Below, in pieces: positions 1-12,001 of a stretch of 64,000 bases of DNA (position 1 is its first letter; the number at the start of each line of letters is the position of its first letter). A program made the translations under genes and the position numbers. Origin of the DNA: Scleropages formosus. Taxonomy: Eukaryota > Chordata > Actinopteri > Osteoglossiformes > Osteoglossidae. The notes under the pieces are model-generated. The model searched no databases, was not told where the DNA came from, and was given only the letters and a program-made list of their open reading frames with translations. Location: NCBI RefSeq assembly GCF_900964775.1, contig NC_041806.1:46054586-46118585 (forward strand). The letters run 5' to 3'.

Positions 1-172
1 GAAGATCTTGATCAATATTATACTCGGCCACAGGTATATCGAGATGAGAGTGCAAATAGCGAGAATATTCTGTTTGGGGGGGAAAAGGACACATGCTGTT
101 ACTCTGAGGGGAAACGGACCCGCAACAGCAAAGCAGTCTTATGCCTCTGTGAATTAGCTGTGCTGTTCTCAC

Positions 173-3100
173 CTCGGAGGTATTTCACTTTGAGATACTC
201 AGAGCTAGCCTTCTGCCCTAGCAGCGGGTCGTTCAGCATGACCTTCGTCTGGGCTTTGATGCCTTCGTAGAACTGGCCCATGGCAACGTGACTCAAGCCC
301 TTCATATACTGGCAGACCTCGTTGTAGGGCTCCAGCTGCAGACATCTCTGAGGAGCACAGCAATGAAAGGGACACGTGTGGCCAAAAGAAGAGAAAGGTG
401 GTCATATGGTGTATTACAGTATGGTAAGTACAGTAAATTTTAATTCCTCATTCCTTGTATGGTATAGAACAGTATAATATAGTATGAAACACTATGTTAC
501 AGAATGGCATAATATTCTGTACATGTTACTATGGCAACAGTAGAACTGAATATCACATAATACGGTACAGTATGATATAATATGTTACAGTATAGTATGA
601 TACTATATGTTTTGGTGGGCTATAGTACAGTAAAATTAGGTATTTACACTGAAGTCCATGTCACTTTGGAGAAAAGCATCTGCTAAATAAACTAATGCAA
701 AGCACATGCAATACAGTACAATATGGTATAATATGGTTTAGTCCTGTACGGTACAGTATAGTACAGACACACTGGTCACCTTGAAATTGCCGATGGCTTC
801 CTGGAGACTGCCGTGGTGATACAGCATCATCCCCCGCAGCTGTAGGGACTGGATGTGGTTCTGGTCCAACAGCAGAGCCTTCTGGAAGCTCTCCATGGCA
901 GCTTCAAAGTCACCTAGCTCTCTACACACATACACACACACACAGGGAAATATTTAAAAAAAAAAAAAAACTGGCATGTAGCTTGCATTTGTAGTCACAC
1001 CAATATACACGCTGAGGACAAAGGTGGCACTGAAACCCACCTAGGGAGGGTAAGTGTCACAACACAACAAACTGTCAGCAGGGGGTGGGTGTTACCTGTA
1101 AGCCTGCCCAAGACTTTTGTATGCATCTATGAAGTTGGATTTCAGTGTCAGCGCTTCTTTGAACGTCTCAATGGCTTCCTGGAACAGGCGAGGGGATTAG
1201 ATCCGAGCAGGTCGCGGTAAACTCAGTACCACTGTTAAAGTCATCACGCCCGAGATTATCGTCCAGCGCCGAGGCCGTTACCTTGAGCATCCCTCTGTGG
1301 AAGAACGTCAGGCCTTTGTAGAGCATGGCAATGGGCTGATTCTTCTTCAGCTCCAAAGACTGCTGGAAGTCCTCCATGGCAGCAACGTAGTCCTGGGTGG
1401 AAGGAAAGGAGCAGGCAGACATTTCTGTGGCTTCTTGTTTTCCAGGGCCAGTTTTCTGTCCCCAAAGTGATGGGCAACTCAGAGAAAACAAAGCTATACT
1501 AAACTACTTACAATTATTTACTCAATTATAAAACCGGGTCATTTTCACTGTACTGGTTCAGGGTAAGCACATGGATGAGGGGTACTACAGAAGAAGGTGG
1601 GATTACAACCTTGGTTCTTTTGACTACAAAGGGACAGAACAGGAAACAACTTCACAGTGCTTGTGGCCCAGAAGTTGCTCTCTCAGAGTGAGACCTTCGC
1701 TACCCCAATACTGGGCCGAGACCCACCTCGGATATGAAGAGCAGCGTCCCCCTGTGTCTGTAGAGGCGGGCCGACGGCTGCAACTGGATGGCTTTGGAGA
1801 GGTCACTCAGAGCCTCGCTGATCCGCCCCAGCGGAGAAAGGATCTGCCAGACCGCAGGGGTTGAAGGTTCATCTGGTGTGAACTGCTTTTATGGATTCAT
1901 TCAATTAAGCTCAAATACGAGACGAACGCCTGTCTGTGGACATCATGGCCAATGTACCTTCGATCATCTACCCACTCAGGAGATGCACTGGAACGGAGAC
2001 CAGCGAAACCCCTCTCATAATGACAACACACAAGCTAGACACACACCTCGGCTCGCTGCTCGTACACCTCCGGGTGGCTCGGTTTCAGGGCGATCACCCG
2101 GCTCAGCTCGTACAAGGCCAGGTCTGCGTTCTTAATGTCCTGCAGGTGGGGAGACAACGGCACAGCCACACCATTAGAGAGAGCAGAGCGCACCCTTGGC
2201 CTTTACCAGTCTTCACCCAAACACGCTGATGCCTTTATATCTCCCCTGGGAAGAATTTGCTTGTTTCAGCACTTTGGGGACTGTGGAAAGAATAGGGAAG
2301 CTACCTGCAGGCTCTTCTTTCCGTAGGCTATCCCCCTGCCGTAGATGGCACTGATCAACTCTGGGTCGGCCTGCATTGCGGAGAAGGAACCCAAATCGAC
2401 AGAAAAACACAGACTAATCACACAGCCACATCTGATCTTCTTTCGCTGTACAACCTCTGCCGATACTGATACGGTTACTTCATCTGTAGGATTTACAATG
2501 TGAATAAATTTTGACAATTTACAACTACAGTTCTATTAAATACCACAGCATAAAGGCAGCAAAATGTTAGTAAAAACAACTCTACAAACCTGTAAAAGTA
2601 AGGAAAAGTGCTTGATGGCCTCGTCATACAGGCCGTTGGCAATGAGCACATAACCTATTGCTGAGAGGGAGGGAGAGACACCTTAATTCATTTGACAAGA
2701 CCAGATTTGTACAGATATACACACAAGCATTTTTAAACGCATAAATATCAGCGTATTAGTAGTTGACTTACCCAGCTCTTCATTTGTGTTGTAATTATCG
2801 ACAGGGAAAGGGAACCGCTTCTGCTCAATGAACAACTTTGCCTGGCTCTGGAGATACAAGTAAGGTTGGTAATGGTTACAACATTAAATACTGTCTATAT
2901 CGGTAAACAACTAAGACAAATGAGTTTTCTTCAAACCAATGTAACGTCCAAGAACACGCAATCCAACAAGGCAGGCATTTAAACTGACCAGTCTGGAAAG
3001 CTACCAGGCTAAGTGTAAATCAAGTCAAGAAGTACAGGAATTTATTTGTGCTCCATTTCCACCTAAATTAAATCAACATTTATTCATTTAGCAGATGCTT

Positions 3101-5532
3101 TTGTCCAAAGCGACGTACATCTCAGCAAAAGTACAATTTACGCATTATTTAAATCCCTTTTTAAATCCCTTTATTTAAATTGTACAAAAGTGCAATTTAT
3201 GCATTATTTAAATCCCCTGAAACACTGCCTGGATAATCTTTCCTATATTTTATATAATGAGGCTGTATTCATATTATTTTAAGTAGCCTGACCCCCAATT
3301 CTGACACATTTTTGTCAGTATTTTCACTAACAACACAATTACTTACACTTACCCTGACCTTTTAATTAATTTTACTACTGGTGAATAGACACATACGATA
3401 TCTCTATGCACCACTGTTTAAATCCAGTTCATCATGATATGCACCTCACATACACACACACACCTTTGCTGAAGCTGCTTGCGGCAAACAGGACCCTAAT
3501 CCGGCAACACAGGGTGCAAGGCTGAGGGGGGGGGGGGGGGACACCAAGGACGGGACGCCACTCCATCACAAGGCAACCCAAGCAGGACTCGAACCCCAGA
3601 CCCACCAGAGAGCAGGACCCAGCCAAGCCTGCTGCGCCACCCTGACATGCACCTCTTCTTACCCAATTTTTGGTTATTTTGGTTCTTCATTTGAATGTGT
3701 AAAGGTATATACATCTATATCTGTGTGAGTACAGATGTATATACATACGCAACGTCTACAACTGCTTGTCTCAAGTGGGGTCATGGCAAAGCAGAGCTTA
3801 ACCCAAGAACACAGGACACAGCCTGGAGTGGATGCCAGTCGGCCGCAAGGCACCCCAAGCAGGACTCGAACCCCAGACCCACCACACAGCAGGCCCCGTC
3901 CAAACCCGCCGCGCCACCGTACCCCCCTACAGACATGTGTAAAGAAGTATATGTTTCAGTTGTCTTTCTGCACTATTCTTTTTAATTCTGTTGATTAAAG
4001 GTTTTGTTTATCGTAATCTGCACGGCAAATATTTTTGATACGTTGTGTCAATTATGTCAAACTGCCACGTGATCTCCGCAGCGAGTATACGTCACTGCTT
4101 ACGCTATAAACTTGCTCGCTGATGAAGGCATTCTGTTGAAAAGACATCCGCGTCGTCCAAACTACGGACCGATTTTGGTGATCTTGAGTGAGCTCTCCCA
4201 CTGAGCTCTCCTTAAGCTCAAGTTATTTTGAAACAATGTTTATCTGTTCATGTAGAATGAAGCCAAACTTTGACCGGCATGACCTAGACGGGGTTCAAGC
4301 AACCCAGAAATCAGGCAGAAAAGAAAAGCAATCTCACCACAATCTTCTCAGCGTTAAGAGAGAAGACTGACTCGCAGGGCGGATTCCCGCCTTCCTCGCA
4401 GTCTGGATCATCCAGCTGGAGGATGGAGGACTCTGCTGGGGAAAGGACACACACACACACGAACACCGTTAGGGGAAGCGAAGCTGATCCTTCCAGCATC
4501 AGGTCATGAGTTTGCCATTAGCTGCATTACATGTTAAGCTGCACACTGACGCTACAGCAGCTGTCACATAGCAAGGTGTGCATCTTTGCAGCCAAGGCAA
4601 CAGAAATTTTACAATTATTTTAACAGTAAAGTGCTGTAATGTTGAACCTGAACCAGTCAGTTTCTTAAGGTTCATGGGACCTTTTTTTTTTTTTTAAACA
4701 TTTATTCACTTAGCTGATGCTTTTCTCCACACCAACTTACAATTATTTACCCATTTACACAGATGGGTAATTTTCCCTGGAGCAATCTAGGGTAAGTACC
4801 TTGACTCAACAGTAATACAGCAGAAGGTGGGATTTGAACCTGCAACCTTGGGGTCCAAAGGCAGCAGCTCTAACCACTATGCTACCAGCTGCACCACACA
4901 TTTGTGGTTATTAGCTGACTGAGCCTGAAACACTGAGGCCTCATTCCTCCCTCCCAGTCATCACCCTGTCCTCTCCCTACCCATGTGCCGCCCCCATACC
5001 TCAGTCATCATTCTCCCTTCCCTTGTCTCCTGGCCTCATGTCTCAGCTGTCACTCCTCCTGCCTCAGTCATCACTCTCCCTGCCCTGTGCGCGTGTCTCC
5101 CTCATCCATCCTCCCCTCATCACCCTGCAGCCATCCCTGTCAAGCCTTGCAACCATCATCAGCCCCAGATATTCTGATTGCTCCCTACTCATTTCTCAGT
5201 GCTCTGTACTTAACTTAGTGCGCTGCACTCAGTCATCCTGTCCAGTCCTCTACACTCAGTCCTCAGTCCCGCATGTCCAGCCTCCTGTCATTGGACCCGG
5301 AAGAGACTCGTTGCTGCACCGGGACACTTGACAGTGGAGGACGTGGCACAACCAAACTCTCACCACAGTCCGCCGCGTACTCCTCCCACTCGGATGGGGA
5401 GCTGCAGCCATGCTTGTGCAGCTCGCTGTTGAAGAACGTCAAGGTAGAAAAAAACTCCGAGGAAAGGGCTGCTGGGCACAAATACAGCAATAACAGCGCT
5501 ACCACAACAGCACCCCGGCCAGCAGGTGCCAT
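173..5532 (-). CDS. ttc13: Tetratricopeptide repeat protein 13, N-terminal half (partial gene)
   Basis: Eleven coding exons on the minus strand, in transcript order: 5532-5364, 4435-4338, 2847-2772, 2660-2590, 2370-2305, 2139-2047, 1882-1727, 1392-1282, 1178-1096, 921-780 and 347-173. All are bounded by AG/GT with continuous phase (1240 nt, about 413 residues). The rest lies beyond the left edge; human TTC13 is about 860 residues. The chosen ATG begins [20 protein letters not shown], a clear signal peptide; an in-frame ATG four codons upstream is possible. After a Cys-containing spacer come tandem TPR helices, e.g. [40 protein letters not shown] and [20 protein letters not shown]. The biochemical role of TTC13 is poorly known; TPRs bind proteins, and a secretory-pathway location is inferred from the signal peptide. 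It is head-to-head with arv1, as in human, which supports the assignment. Confidence 0.93.
412..770. repeat. Degenerate ACAGTATA-type minisatellite in a ttc13 intron
   Basis: AT-rich sequence in which short units such as acagtatggta, acagtataatat and acagtatagtat recur many times with variation between ttc13 exons 347-173 and 921-780. Positions about 640-703 inside it are a SINE family B 3' tail (ctttggagaaaagcatctgc), so the array was invaded or grew around the SINE. Confidence 0.7.
1500..1645 (-). mobile_element. SINE family B, truncated copy
   Basis: The reverse complement shows the family B body: TTGTAGTCAAAAGAACCAAG, then a degenerate B box in TTGTAATCCCACCTTC, then the ACCCTGAACCAGTACAGTGAAAATGA stretch in part. 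It lies in a ttc13 intron. The tail is missing. Confidence 0.6.
3074..3215 (-). repeat. LINE/SINE 3' tail plus short local duplication
   Basis: Positions 3074-3130 are, in reverse, the tail GTCGCTTTGGACAAAAGCAT followed by CTGCTAAATGAATAAATG. Just beyond, the phrase GCATTATTTAAATCCC occurs at about 3142 and again at about 3200, a local tandem duplication of roughly 60 bp. The same tail type occurs at 12459-12514 and 23230-23293. Confidence 0.6.
3448..3646 (-). mobile_element. SINE family A (tRNA-derived, TG tail)
   Basis: Minus-strand copy in the ttc13 intron. The reversed head reads TGGCGCAGCAGGCTTGGC, and the B box GGTTCGAGTCCTGC is visible. Interrupted by a G run at 3525-3540. A 9-bp direct repeat ATGCACCTC flanks it (3439-3447 and 3647-3655). 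Confidence 0.85.
3747..3932 (-). mobile_element. SINE family A, older copy
   Basis: Second minus-strand copy, 100 bp from the previous one, with B box GGTTCGAGTCCTGC and the GCCTTGCGGCCGACTGG segment. More diverged; no convincing target-site duplication was seen. Confidence 0.8.
4696..4893 (-). mobile_element. SINE family B, near full-length
   Basis: The reverse complement runs from GCAGCTGGTAGCATAGTGGT (A box) through a B box GGTTCAAATCCC, then the spacer AGGTACTTACCCTAGATTGC, to the tail GGAGAAAAGCATCAGCTAAG. It lies in ttc13 intron 1, next to a T run at 4682-4695. Confidence 0.85.
4935..5275. repeat. Pyrimidine-rich degenerate tandem repeat in ttc13 intron 1
   Basis: The phrase CTCAGTCATCA recurs at irregular spacing within a C/T-rich tract (4957, 5001, 5064; related forms near 5228 and 5258). 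No open frame here resembles a known protein. Confidence 0.5.
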
Positions 5533-5907
5533 GTTCCGTGTCATATACAGGTTAGAAGCAGTGGTGTTTGGGGATTGTAGTTTCTTGGCGACGGGTATCC
5601 GCAACCCCCCCCCATTGAGGCATGGAATTTCAATCGCGTGTAATTGTACGTGATAGACTACATCTCCCGAGAAGATGCCGTATTCGCGTCCTTTTACCGG
5701 ATTGGAGCGGCGGCGCCTGGTTAATGTAGTTTACTTTGCGTTGGTTGTCACCCCCCCCCAGGGAGGTCGGCTGTGAGTTTACGTCAATGAGTAAACGAAA
5801 AACTACATTTCCCAGAAAGCATCATAGCGAATCCCTCTTCCTCGCCAAATCCAGGAAGTGGACTCCCGGAAGTTGGTGCTCAGGTTGACGTTGTTAAACA
5901 CGGCAGC
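5533..5907. promoter_or_regulatory. Shared ttc13/arv1 bidirectional promoter with ZNF143-type and ETS motifs
   Basis: Only 375 bp separate the two start codons. Four ACTACA-core motifs like the ZNF143/THAP11 site are visible: reversed at 5566-5581 (ACTACAATCCCCAAAC), forward at 5657-5678 (ACTACATCTCCCGAG...), reversed at 5719-5730, and forward at 5802-5820 (ACTACATTTCCCAGAAAGC). ETS-type sites follow: CAGGAAGT at 5852-5859 and CCGGAAGT at 5866-5873. No TATA box is obvious. The motif identities are known from mammalian promoters; their function here is inferred. Confidence 0.75.
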
Positions 5908-8264
5908 ATGGCCGGGGCGCCTTTTAGATGTGTGGAGTGCAGTGCCGATGCGTTTGAGCTCTACCGGGACTATACCAATGGCATTTTGAAAATTTCAATA
6001 TGCGTATGTAAAATAAATATGGAAAACAACGTCTGTTTTCATTTAACTTATCTGCACTGTACTTGTTGTTCTTGAAATCTGCCTGGCTGTGTGTATGTTG
6101 TGTGCACTGGCCTGGGACTGGGTACTATTCTGGATAACTTTCAGTTAAGACGTGCAATAATCATTTTAGTATTGTTGTTATTATTATGCTAGTTGCATTA
6201 AAATTGTATCTGCTTTCCAGTGCCCAAACCTTGAGCTGTGCCAATTTGTGTGCTTATGCAGGAGGAAAACAGTTGTTGTCCTGTGTTGTTTCCTGCAGGG
6301 CTCCTGCCACAAACCTGTGGACAAATATATCGAATATGATCCAGTCATAATTCTGATTGATGCCATTTTGTGCAAAACTCAAGCCTTCCGACACATTTTG
6401 TTTAATACAAAGATCAACGTGAGTACGGTACCCTTCTCTCCACATTCATCGCTGCTGGATGAAGTAAAGAGTCGCGTGTCATTGTTACGTTCCATTTCAT
6501 TGCAGCAGCATTTGAAGCTTGAGGAACAACTCCTCTCCTTTCCCTTCATCTCCAGATTCACTGGAAGCTGTGCGTGTTCTGCCTGCTGTGTGAGGCTTAC
6601 CTGCGGTGGTCACGGCTGCAAGGGTCTGAGCAGAGCGCGGATCCGGCGGACATCATCCGATACACCACAGAATGGGAGTTCTACGGCATGTTCGGCCTGG
6701 CCACGCTGGGTATGTGGGATGTGGATGGGCGACACGGTAGCACAACGAGTAGCACTGCTCTCTCACAGCACCTGGGTGGCGCGAGGACATGGGTTTGATC
6801 CCTGCTCAGTCTGTGTCGAGTTTACAGGTTCTCCCCGTGTCTGTGGGTTTCCTCCGGGTGCTCTGGTTTCCTTCCACAGTCCAAAGACATGCTGTTCAGG
6901 TTTATCCGTAGTGTGTGAGTGATAGTGTGTTCCACTGATGTATGGATGAGTGACCCAGTGTCAGTAGTGTATCTCGCAGTGTAAGTCACTGCGGTGAATA
7001 AGGTGTGTGGGTTGATAACACTACATAGAGTTTGTTGGAAGTCGCTTTGGAGAAAAGTGGCTGCCAAATAAATAAATGTAATGTGTCTTATTGTGAGACT
7101 CGCTCAGCCTGCTTTTTCATTCATTCATATACTAATAGCATTTCTGCGATGTTGTTCAAGCCCATAGAACATTCTCTCTAACTTTTCATAGGACTCAGCA
7201 CTGTAGCGCGTACAATTGGTGTGGTACCCTTAAAAACATCTGTCCAAATATAATGGATGTACCTCAGGAGGATAAAGATGTGCGGATGTTCTTCTGAGCT
7301 GCTTCCTGTTCTCGATAGTTTTACGTGCATAGAATGCCGGCGTCAGAGGTCCTTGTTCTCTTTGGCAGAGCTGGGCATTTTCCTGGGTGGTGTGCTAGCC
7401 TTCCTCTGGCTTATTCAAAGGCTCCAGGGGTCGAGCCTGGAGCTGGAGCCCCTGCTGAAGGCCCTGCTGCTCTCATGCTACGGCAAACTGCTGTTGATCC
7501 CTGCCGTCATTTGGGAGCACGATTACTCCCTTCTCTGCTTTGCCCTCCTCCGCCTGTTTGTGCTCACATCCAACTCCCAGGCCATCCGAGGTGGGTAGAG
7601 TAGTGAGTGGTTAGGAACTAATCCGTATCCATTAGGCTGCAAGTTTAAATCCCGAGATGGTTCTGTTGCTGCAAGCTCGAGAAATGTTCTTAGAGTGACT
7701 CATTTCACCAAAATGTCCTCTTGCATGAAAGGGTTATGAGTAATATGATAAGCTGTTTAAGCTGTTTTCAGCGGAAAATTTAATAAACTTAAGACATGGC
7801 ATATTTTTATAGAAAAACACTGATAATAATGTAGTACCACTATGAAAAATTGTCTTGTAAATCTCATCATTTTATTAGGGTGTACATAATAAGTCATTTC
7901 ACTTGTTTACTTAATCCTGATTACAGGGGGTCCGTGATTTCAAGGAGGAGGACAGTGAGATGTAGACCAATAGGGGGGAGCGTCTCCCCAGGGCCTGTTA
8001 CACTGTGCAACAAAATAGGATATTGAAATGTTCAGCACATTGTACTTCTTATTTGCATTGTCGTTAAGCTCATCCTCACTAGTTTTTGTTCTGGCAAAAC
8101 TCCTCATTGTTTTTCCCTTTCTTTCTGGAATGGCAGTCATTTTAAACAGCAGCAGAAGACTCTCTTTCTTGGCGGTGTGCATTGGCTTGCTCTTGGAGAC
8201 TTTGGCTGCACAGAGCTTCCAGGCGTTGCTGTGGAGGACGCAGGACTCCCTGCCATTGTGGTGA
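5908..8264 (+). CDS. arv1: ARV1, ER sterol/lipid homeostasis protein
   Basis: Five exons: 5908-6003, 6299-6418, 6556-6709, 7369-7590 and 8137-8264 (720 nt, 239 residues; human 271). ARV1 is an ER multi-pass membrane protein needed for sterol distribution and GPI-anchor/sphingolipid homeostasis. The N-terminus carries the family zinc-binding pairs CVEC (residues 8-11) and C32-x2-C35, followed by the signature [20 protein letters not shown]. Exon 4 holds hydrophobic segments ([23 protein letters not shown]) and the conserved [16 protein letters not shown]. The last exon adds a final hydrophobic stretch ([15 protein letters not shown]). It starts head-to-head with ttc13 as in human. The N-terminus lacks the Gly/Ala-rich extension of mammalian ARV1. 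All splice sites are GT/AG and phases close. Confidence 0.95.
6722..7083 (+). mobile_element. V-SINE-like element in arv1 intron 3
   Basis: tRNA-like head (CGACACGGTAGCACAACG, B box GGTTTGATCCC), then the central GTTTCCTCCGGGTGCTCTGG block shared by V-SINEs, and a tail GTCGCTTTGGAGAAAAGTGG. A close relative lies at 31115-31450, and tail-only relatives at 18935-19115. Confidence 0.75.
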
Positions 8265-8469
8265 ATGGACTCAAACCCTCCTGAAGGACAGGAAGTGCCA
8301 GAGGCTCCCTAGTCGTTTTCAGAACTGGACACAGAGGAACGTGGTACTTTTGTGGCTGTGCTTCCAGACACTTTCTCCAAGGAAGTGTTGAACTGAGGTC
8401 TCCACATTTTAAATCCAAACTTTTCCCATACTGGGTGGAGATGGCGATCTCTAAACATCTCTGTGATAC

Positions 8470-8665
8470 AGGAGCAACAGATGCTGCAATGGTTAGAGCT
8501 GTTTTCTTCCTATCAGAGGTCCTGGATTCAAATTCCACCTCCTACTGCAGTGCCATTGACCAAGGTACTCCTCTTGAATTGGTACAGTTAAAATCACTTA
8601 GCTATATAAATGGGTAAATCACTGCAAGTAACTTTGTACACAAATCCAACATTTTAAGTTGGAGC
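8470..8665 (+). mobile_element. SINE family B, diverged
   Basis: Head GATGCTGCAATGGTTAGAGC, a B-box remnant GATTCAAATTCCACC, and the late segment CACTTAGCTATATAAATGGG. The 3' tail is decayed. It lies just past the arv1 stop codon. Confidence 0.65.
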
Positions 8666-9053
8666 TTTTTGGCACAAACATTATTTTTCTCTCAAAAAAT
8701 GGCAATCGAAACAGAATGATTTTACTTTAAAACTAAAAAAAAAATTACACAAGCATATATAAAGTCTCAGTATTTACACGGTGAAAGCTGGACTGTTAAA
8801 TTACATGTAACTTTGTTATAACTGCTTAAAACCCTACCCGGTGGTGCGCTGTGAGGAAGGCTTTGAGGAGGCGCTGAGGCTCACGACATACTAATCCCCT
8901 CCTACCCTTGAACTACTTCTCAGTGGGAGGTCCTGTCGAAAGGAGTTCTGTCAAGCAGTTGTGGACTCCAGTGTGTTTTGTTTGACTCCAAACTGCCTAT
9001 TTTTGAGGGCACTAATGGCAAGTCTCTGGCAAACTAGTGAGATAACACCACCA

Positions 9054-9252
9054 TACATTTATTTATTGATATTAAATTTATTCAAGGCAATTTGTGATGT
9101 TGTTTCATCAGCTTTACAATGATTTACACATTTATACAGCAGGGTATTTTTACTGTATCAGGTGATTCAGTGGCTACAGCAGCAGTGGGATTTGAACCCA
9201 GGTCCTTTGATTGCAGAGCCACATGTCTAACTATTACGCCACCTGCTGCCCT
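9054..9252 (-). mobile_element. SINE family B
   Basis: The reverse complement starts GCAGCAGGTGGCGTAATAGT, with B box GGTTCAAATCCCACTGC and the spacer TATAAATGTGTAAATCATTG. The tail is altered relative to other copies. Confidence 0.7.
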
Positions 9253-9384
9253 TAACGTTAATTGCGTTACTACATCTAAGATATAAGTGGGAACCTGGAA
9301 GGTTACTGTGAATTTACTCTTTCCTGTGTTCTGCTAAGTGTCTGCATTTCTGTGTATTAGGAAGTTTGTATTTGATGAAGATAC

Positions 9385-9590
9385 ACACATTGGCTGAAGC
9401 TACTTGTCCCAAGCAGGGTTGCGGCGAGTCGGAGCCTAACGCGGCAACACAGGGCATTACACTAGAGGAGGAAGAAACACACCCAGGACAGGACGCCAGT
9501 CCATCACAAGGCACCCCAAGCAGAACTCGAACCCCAGACCCACTAGAGAGCAGGCCCCAGCCAAACCCGCTGCACCACTGTGCCTCCCAC
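9385..9590 (-). mobile_element. SINE family A with 9-bp target duplication
   Basis: Minus-strand copy with B box GGTTCGAGTTCTGC. TGAAGATAC is duplicated on both sides (9376-9384 and 9591-9599). Confidence 0.85.
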
Positions 9591-11461
9591 TGAAGATACT
9601 GATTCCAGTTTTTTATTAGTGAGGCTTTGCCACTGTTTTTCTACTAAAGTGTCAAAAGTTGTCACTGTTTAGATTTTTATATTATTGTAGTTCTTTTACT
9701 GTGCTCATTGAGACATTGTACTTGTGGCAAGTGATCGTTCTGGGGTGTTGCTTCACAGCTGAAGTTGTTGTCTTCTTGAAAAAACTGTGAGGTGTTTACG
9801 TCGAAATACCGTGGCGGGACCGCGCCCAGGGAGGAGGGGGGGCTGCTGGGAGGAGCACGTTCTCTCGAAGGGCACGGTGAAACCACAGTGACCGCGGCCG
9901 TCGCTCAGTGTTTGAACTGAAATTAGCCACAGGCCTGAGAACGTTCCCGTTCTTTTGTGAGCAGCCTTTCACTGAGGTGACGTGCCAGGATGGGGAGTGG
10001 GGGAGGAATACCTCAGAAGTGTGCACTAAAAACAGACACATGATGGGTAGGCTGTGTCTTGGCGTGGTCCTCTGTTGTCATCTTTTACCATGGTGAGCTG
10101 CAGGGATATGGGAGGCTGCAATGTTGACTCAGCACAAGTAGCGTATACAGTAGTGAGGTGAAAAGGTTGTGACGTAAAGGTACAGCAATAGCTTAAGAGC
10201 TATGACACCTAGAGAGTGAAATGTCACTCTACCACATGACTGGGTGAGGCCGTGTCCTGGCGGCGGGTCCTTGCGTCAGGTCACACAAACCGCTTTGGAA
10301 TGGCGAGTACCTGGCGCGCTTACAGTAGAGTTACATCCCTTGTCTGCCATGGGGGGTCCACATGATGCACGAGTGTGTCCAACTCGTTCACAAGCACATA
10401 CTCACCCTGAGTTAGTCTGCAGATTGTGAACAAATTCATAATTCATTATTAAGAACGTAGATTCTCCTTTGAGAGACTGCAATACAGAACTGTGAGTAAA
10501 CATTTTATCCTGCTTTTAGGTATTTGTTACTGCACCTGGGCTGTCGATGTAACAGCTTCTAGTATTTTTGTGGCACAGGGCAGTTTCTGTGGACTGTAAA
10601 GCACACGCCACCTTCTCTCAGCATTCATCTCCTGTGGCAAAACACTGCAAGGAATGCTGGGAGTTCATGTCCTAACAGGTTCACTGACGCTGGGGCGTCT
10701 CTGCTCTGCCCCAGGCCATCGGGAGTGGAGCCGTGCAGCTGCTGGATGGATTTCGGGTGTCGGGGTCATAAATGTGCGCTCTGGCCATGCTGTGGCACAA
10801 AGGTATCTACTCAGCTTCACCACATCGCCCTTTCCCTGATGCTCTCGGCAGGCCACCTACCTGCTGTGAGCTGGTCAGGTGACTAGGGATGAAGGGCCAG
10901 GACCTTCAAGATGACAAGTAGCGTGTGTGCCGATGTATGCCGTTCCCCTGAGGAAACACCCTCCCGAACCCAGTAAACACGGTACACCAGCCTTCACTCT
11001 GGTGGTTCTCCTTCATCTTTTTCGACAGGAATGAGGGGTGTGTTACTTAAGACCCTGGTGGGTTGGCAGTAATTGAAAATCCTTGTACTGCAAGAGGTTC
11101 TGCAGCTCAGAAAATGAGCTGCTATATAAAACGATGCCTAAAAAGGTTTCTAACCCTTAAAAGGTTCCTACCCCTCCCCCAGCAGGCACCTTCTCCAACT
11201 CCAGGGCTGTTGGCCGGGGCAGCTAAATTTGGAGTGCAGAAAAAGAGGAGAGAGCTGCGTCACGCAAGCACCGATCTGTAAGCTTTGGCGAGCCACAGAG
11301 CCGTTGTTTAGGAAATCTCCGCTAATCTTATTAGTGCAACAGGAATTGTATTGAAACGATAATATAAAGATGATTCTGCTCATTGTTTTGCTCCAGTCAT
11401 GTGTATTTGTGTTAAGCGGGTGTTTGCCAACCAAGCACCCCTGAGGTCACCTTTGTTGGGC

Positions 11462-11482
11462 TGTGTGTGTGTGTGTGTGTGT
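11462..11482. repeat. (TG)n microsatellite
   Basis: Ten or so TG units followed by TATATACACCCACATG. No attached SINE body is recognisable. Confidence 0.85.
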
Positions 11483-11557
11483 ATATACACCCACATGTGC
11501 ACACCAAGCACTGAGGTTTAGCAAATTGGATGGGAGTAATATCACATGCAGAACATC

Positions 11558-11725
11558 TAAACACATGGTGCACTGGTTATAGCCATCACCTTGAAATGAA
11601 AGGTCCTTAGTTCAAATCCCCACTGCTGCTGTAAAACCCTTGATCTCGATACTTTATATCCTGAATTGATACAATAAGAAATACCGAACTGTATAAATCC
11701 ATAAATTATAAGTAGTTTAAGGTGC
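11558..11725 (+). mobile_element. SINE family B, diverged
   Basis: Head ATGGTGCACTGGTTATAGCC, B box GTTCAAATCCCCACTGC, and the segment GAACTGTATAAATCCATAAA. It sits directly upstream of a young family A copy. Confidence 0.65.
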
Positions 11726-11796
11726 AAGTTTAATGTTGGAAATTAAAGAGAAAGGCATCAGATCAATGAATAAATAAAGTTCATTATCATTTATTA

Positions 11797-12001
11797 GTGG
11801 GGGTGCAGTGGCGCAGTGGGTTGGGCCGCAGTCCTGCTCTCCGGTGGGTCTGGGGTTCGAGTCCCGCTTGGGGTGCCTTGCGATGGACTGGCGTCCCGTC
11901 CTGGGTGTGTCCCCTCCCCCTCCGGCCTTACGCCCTGTGTTGCCGGTTAGGCTCCGGTTCCCCGCGACCCCATATGGGACAAGCGGTTCTGAAAATATGT
12001 G
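11797..12001 (+). mobile_element. SINE family A, young copy with perfect 12-bp target duplication
   Basis: Complete head GCAGTGGCGCAGTGGGTTGG, B box GGTTCGAGTCCCGC, CCCTCCGGCCTTACGCCCTG body and GGGACAAGCGGTT tail. TATCATTTATTA is present at 11785-11796 and again at 12002-12013. Confidence 0.93.

Noticed and set aside
6248-6922. 224-codon plus frame in arv1
   Set aside because: Runs through exon 2, into intron and SINE sequence. Only 6299-6418 of it is real ARV1 coding sequence.
11797-12001. tRNA-like A and B boxes in the SINE heads
   Set aside because: No cloverleaf with acceptor stem closes, and the same sequence recurs 14 times as a SINE head. These are tRNA-derived, not tRNA genes.
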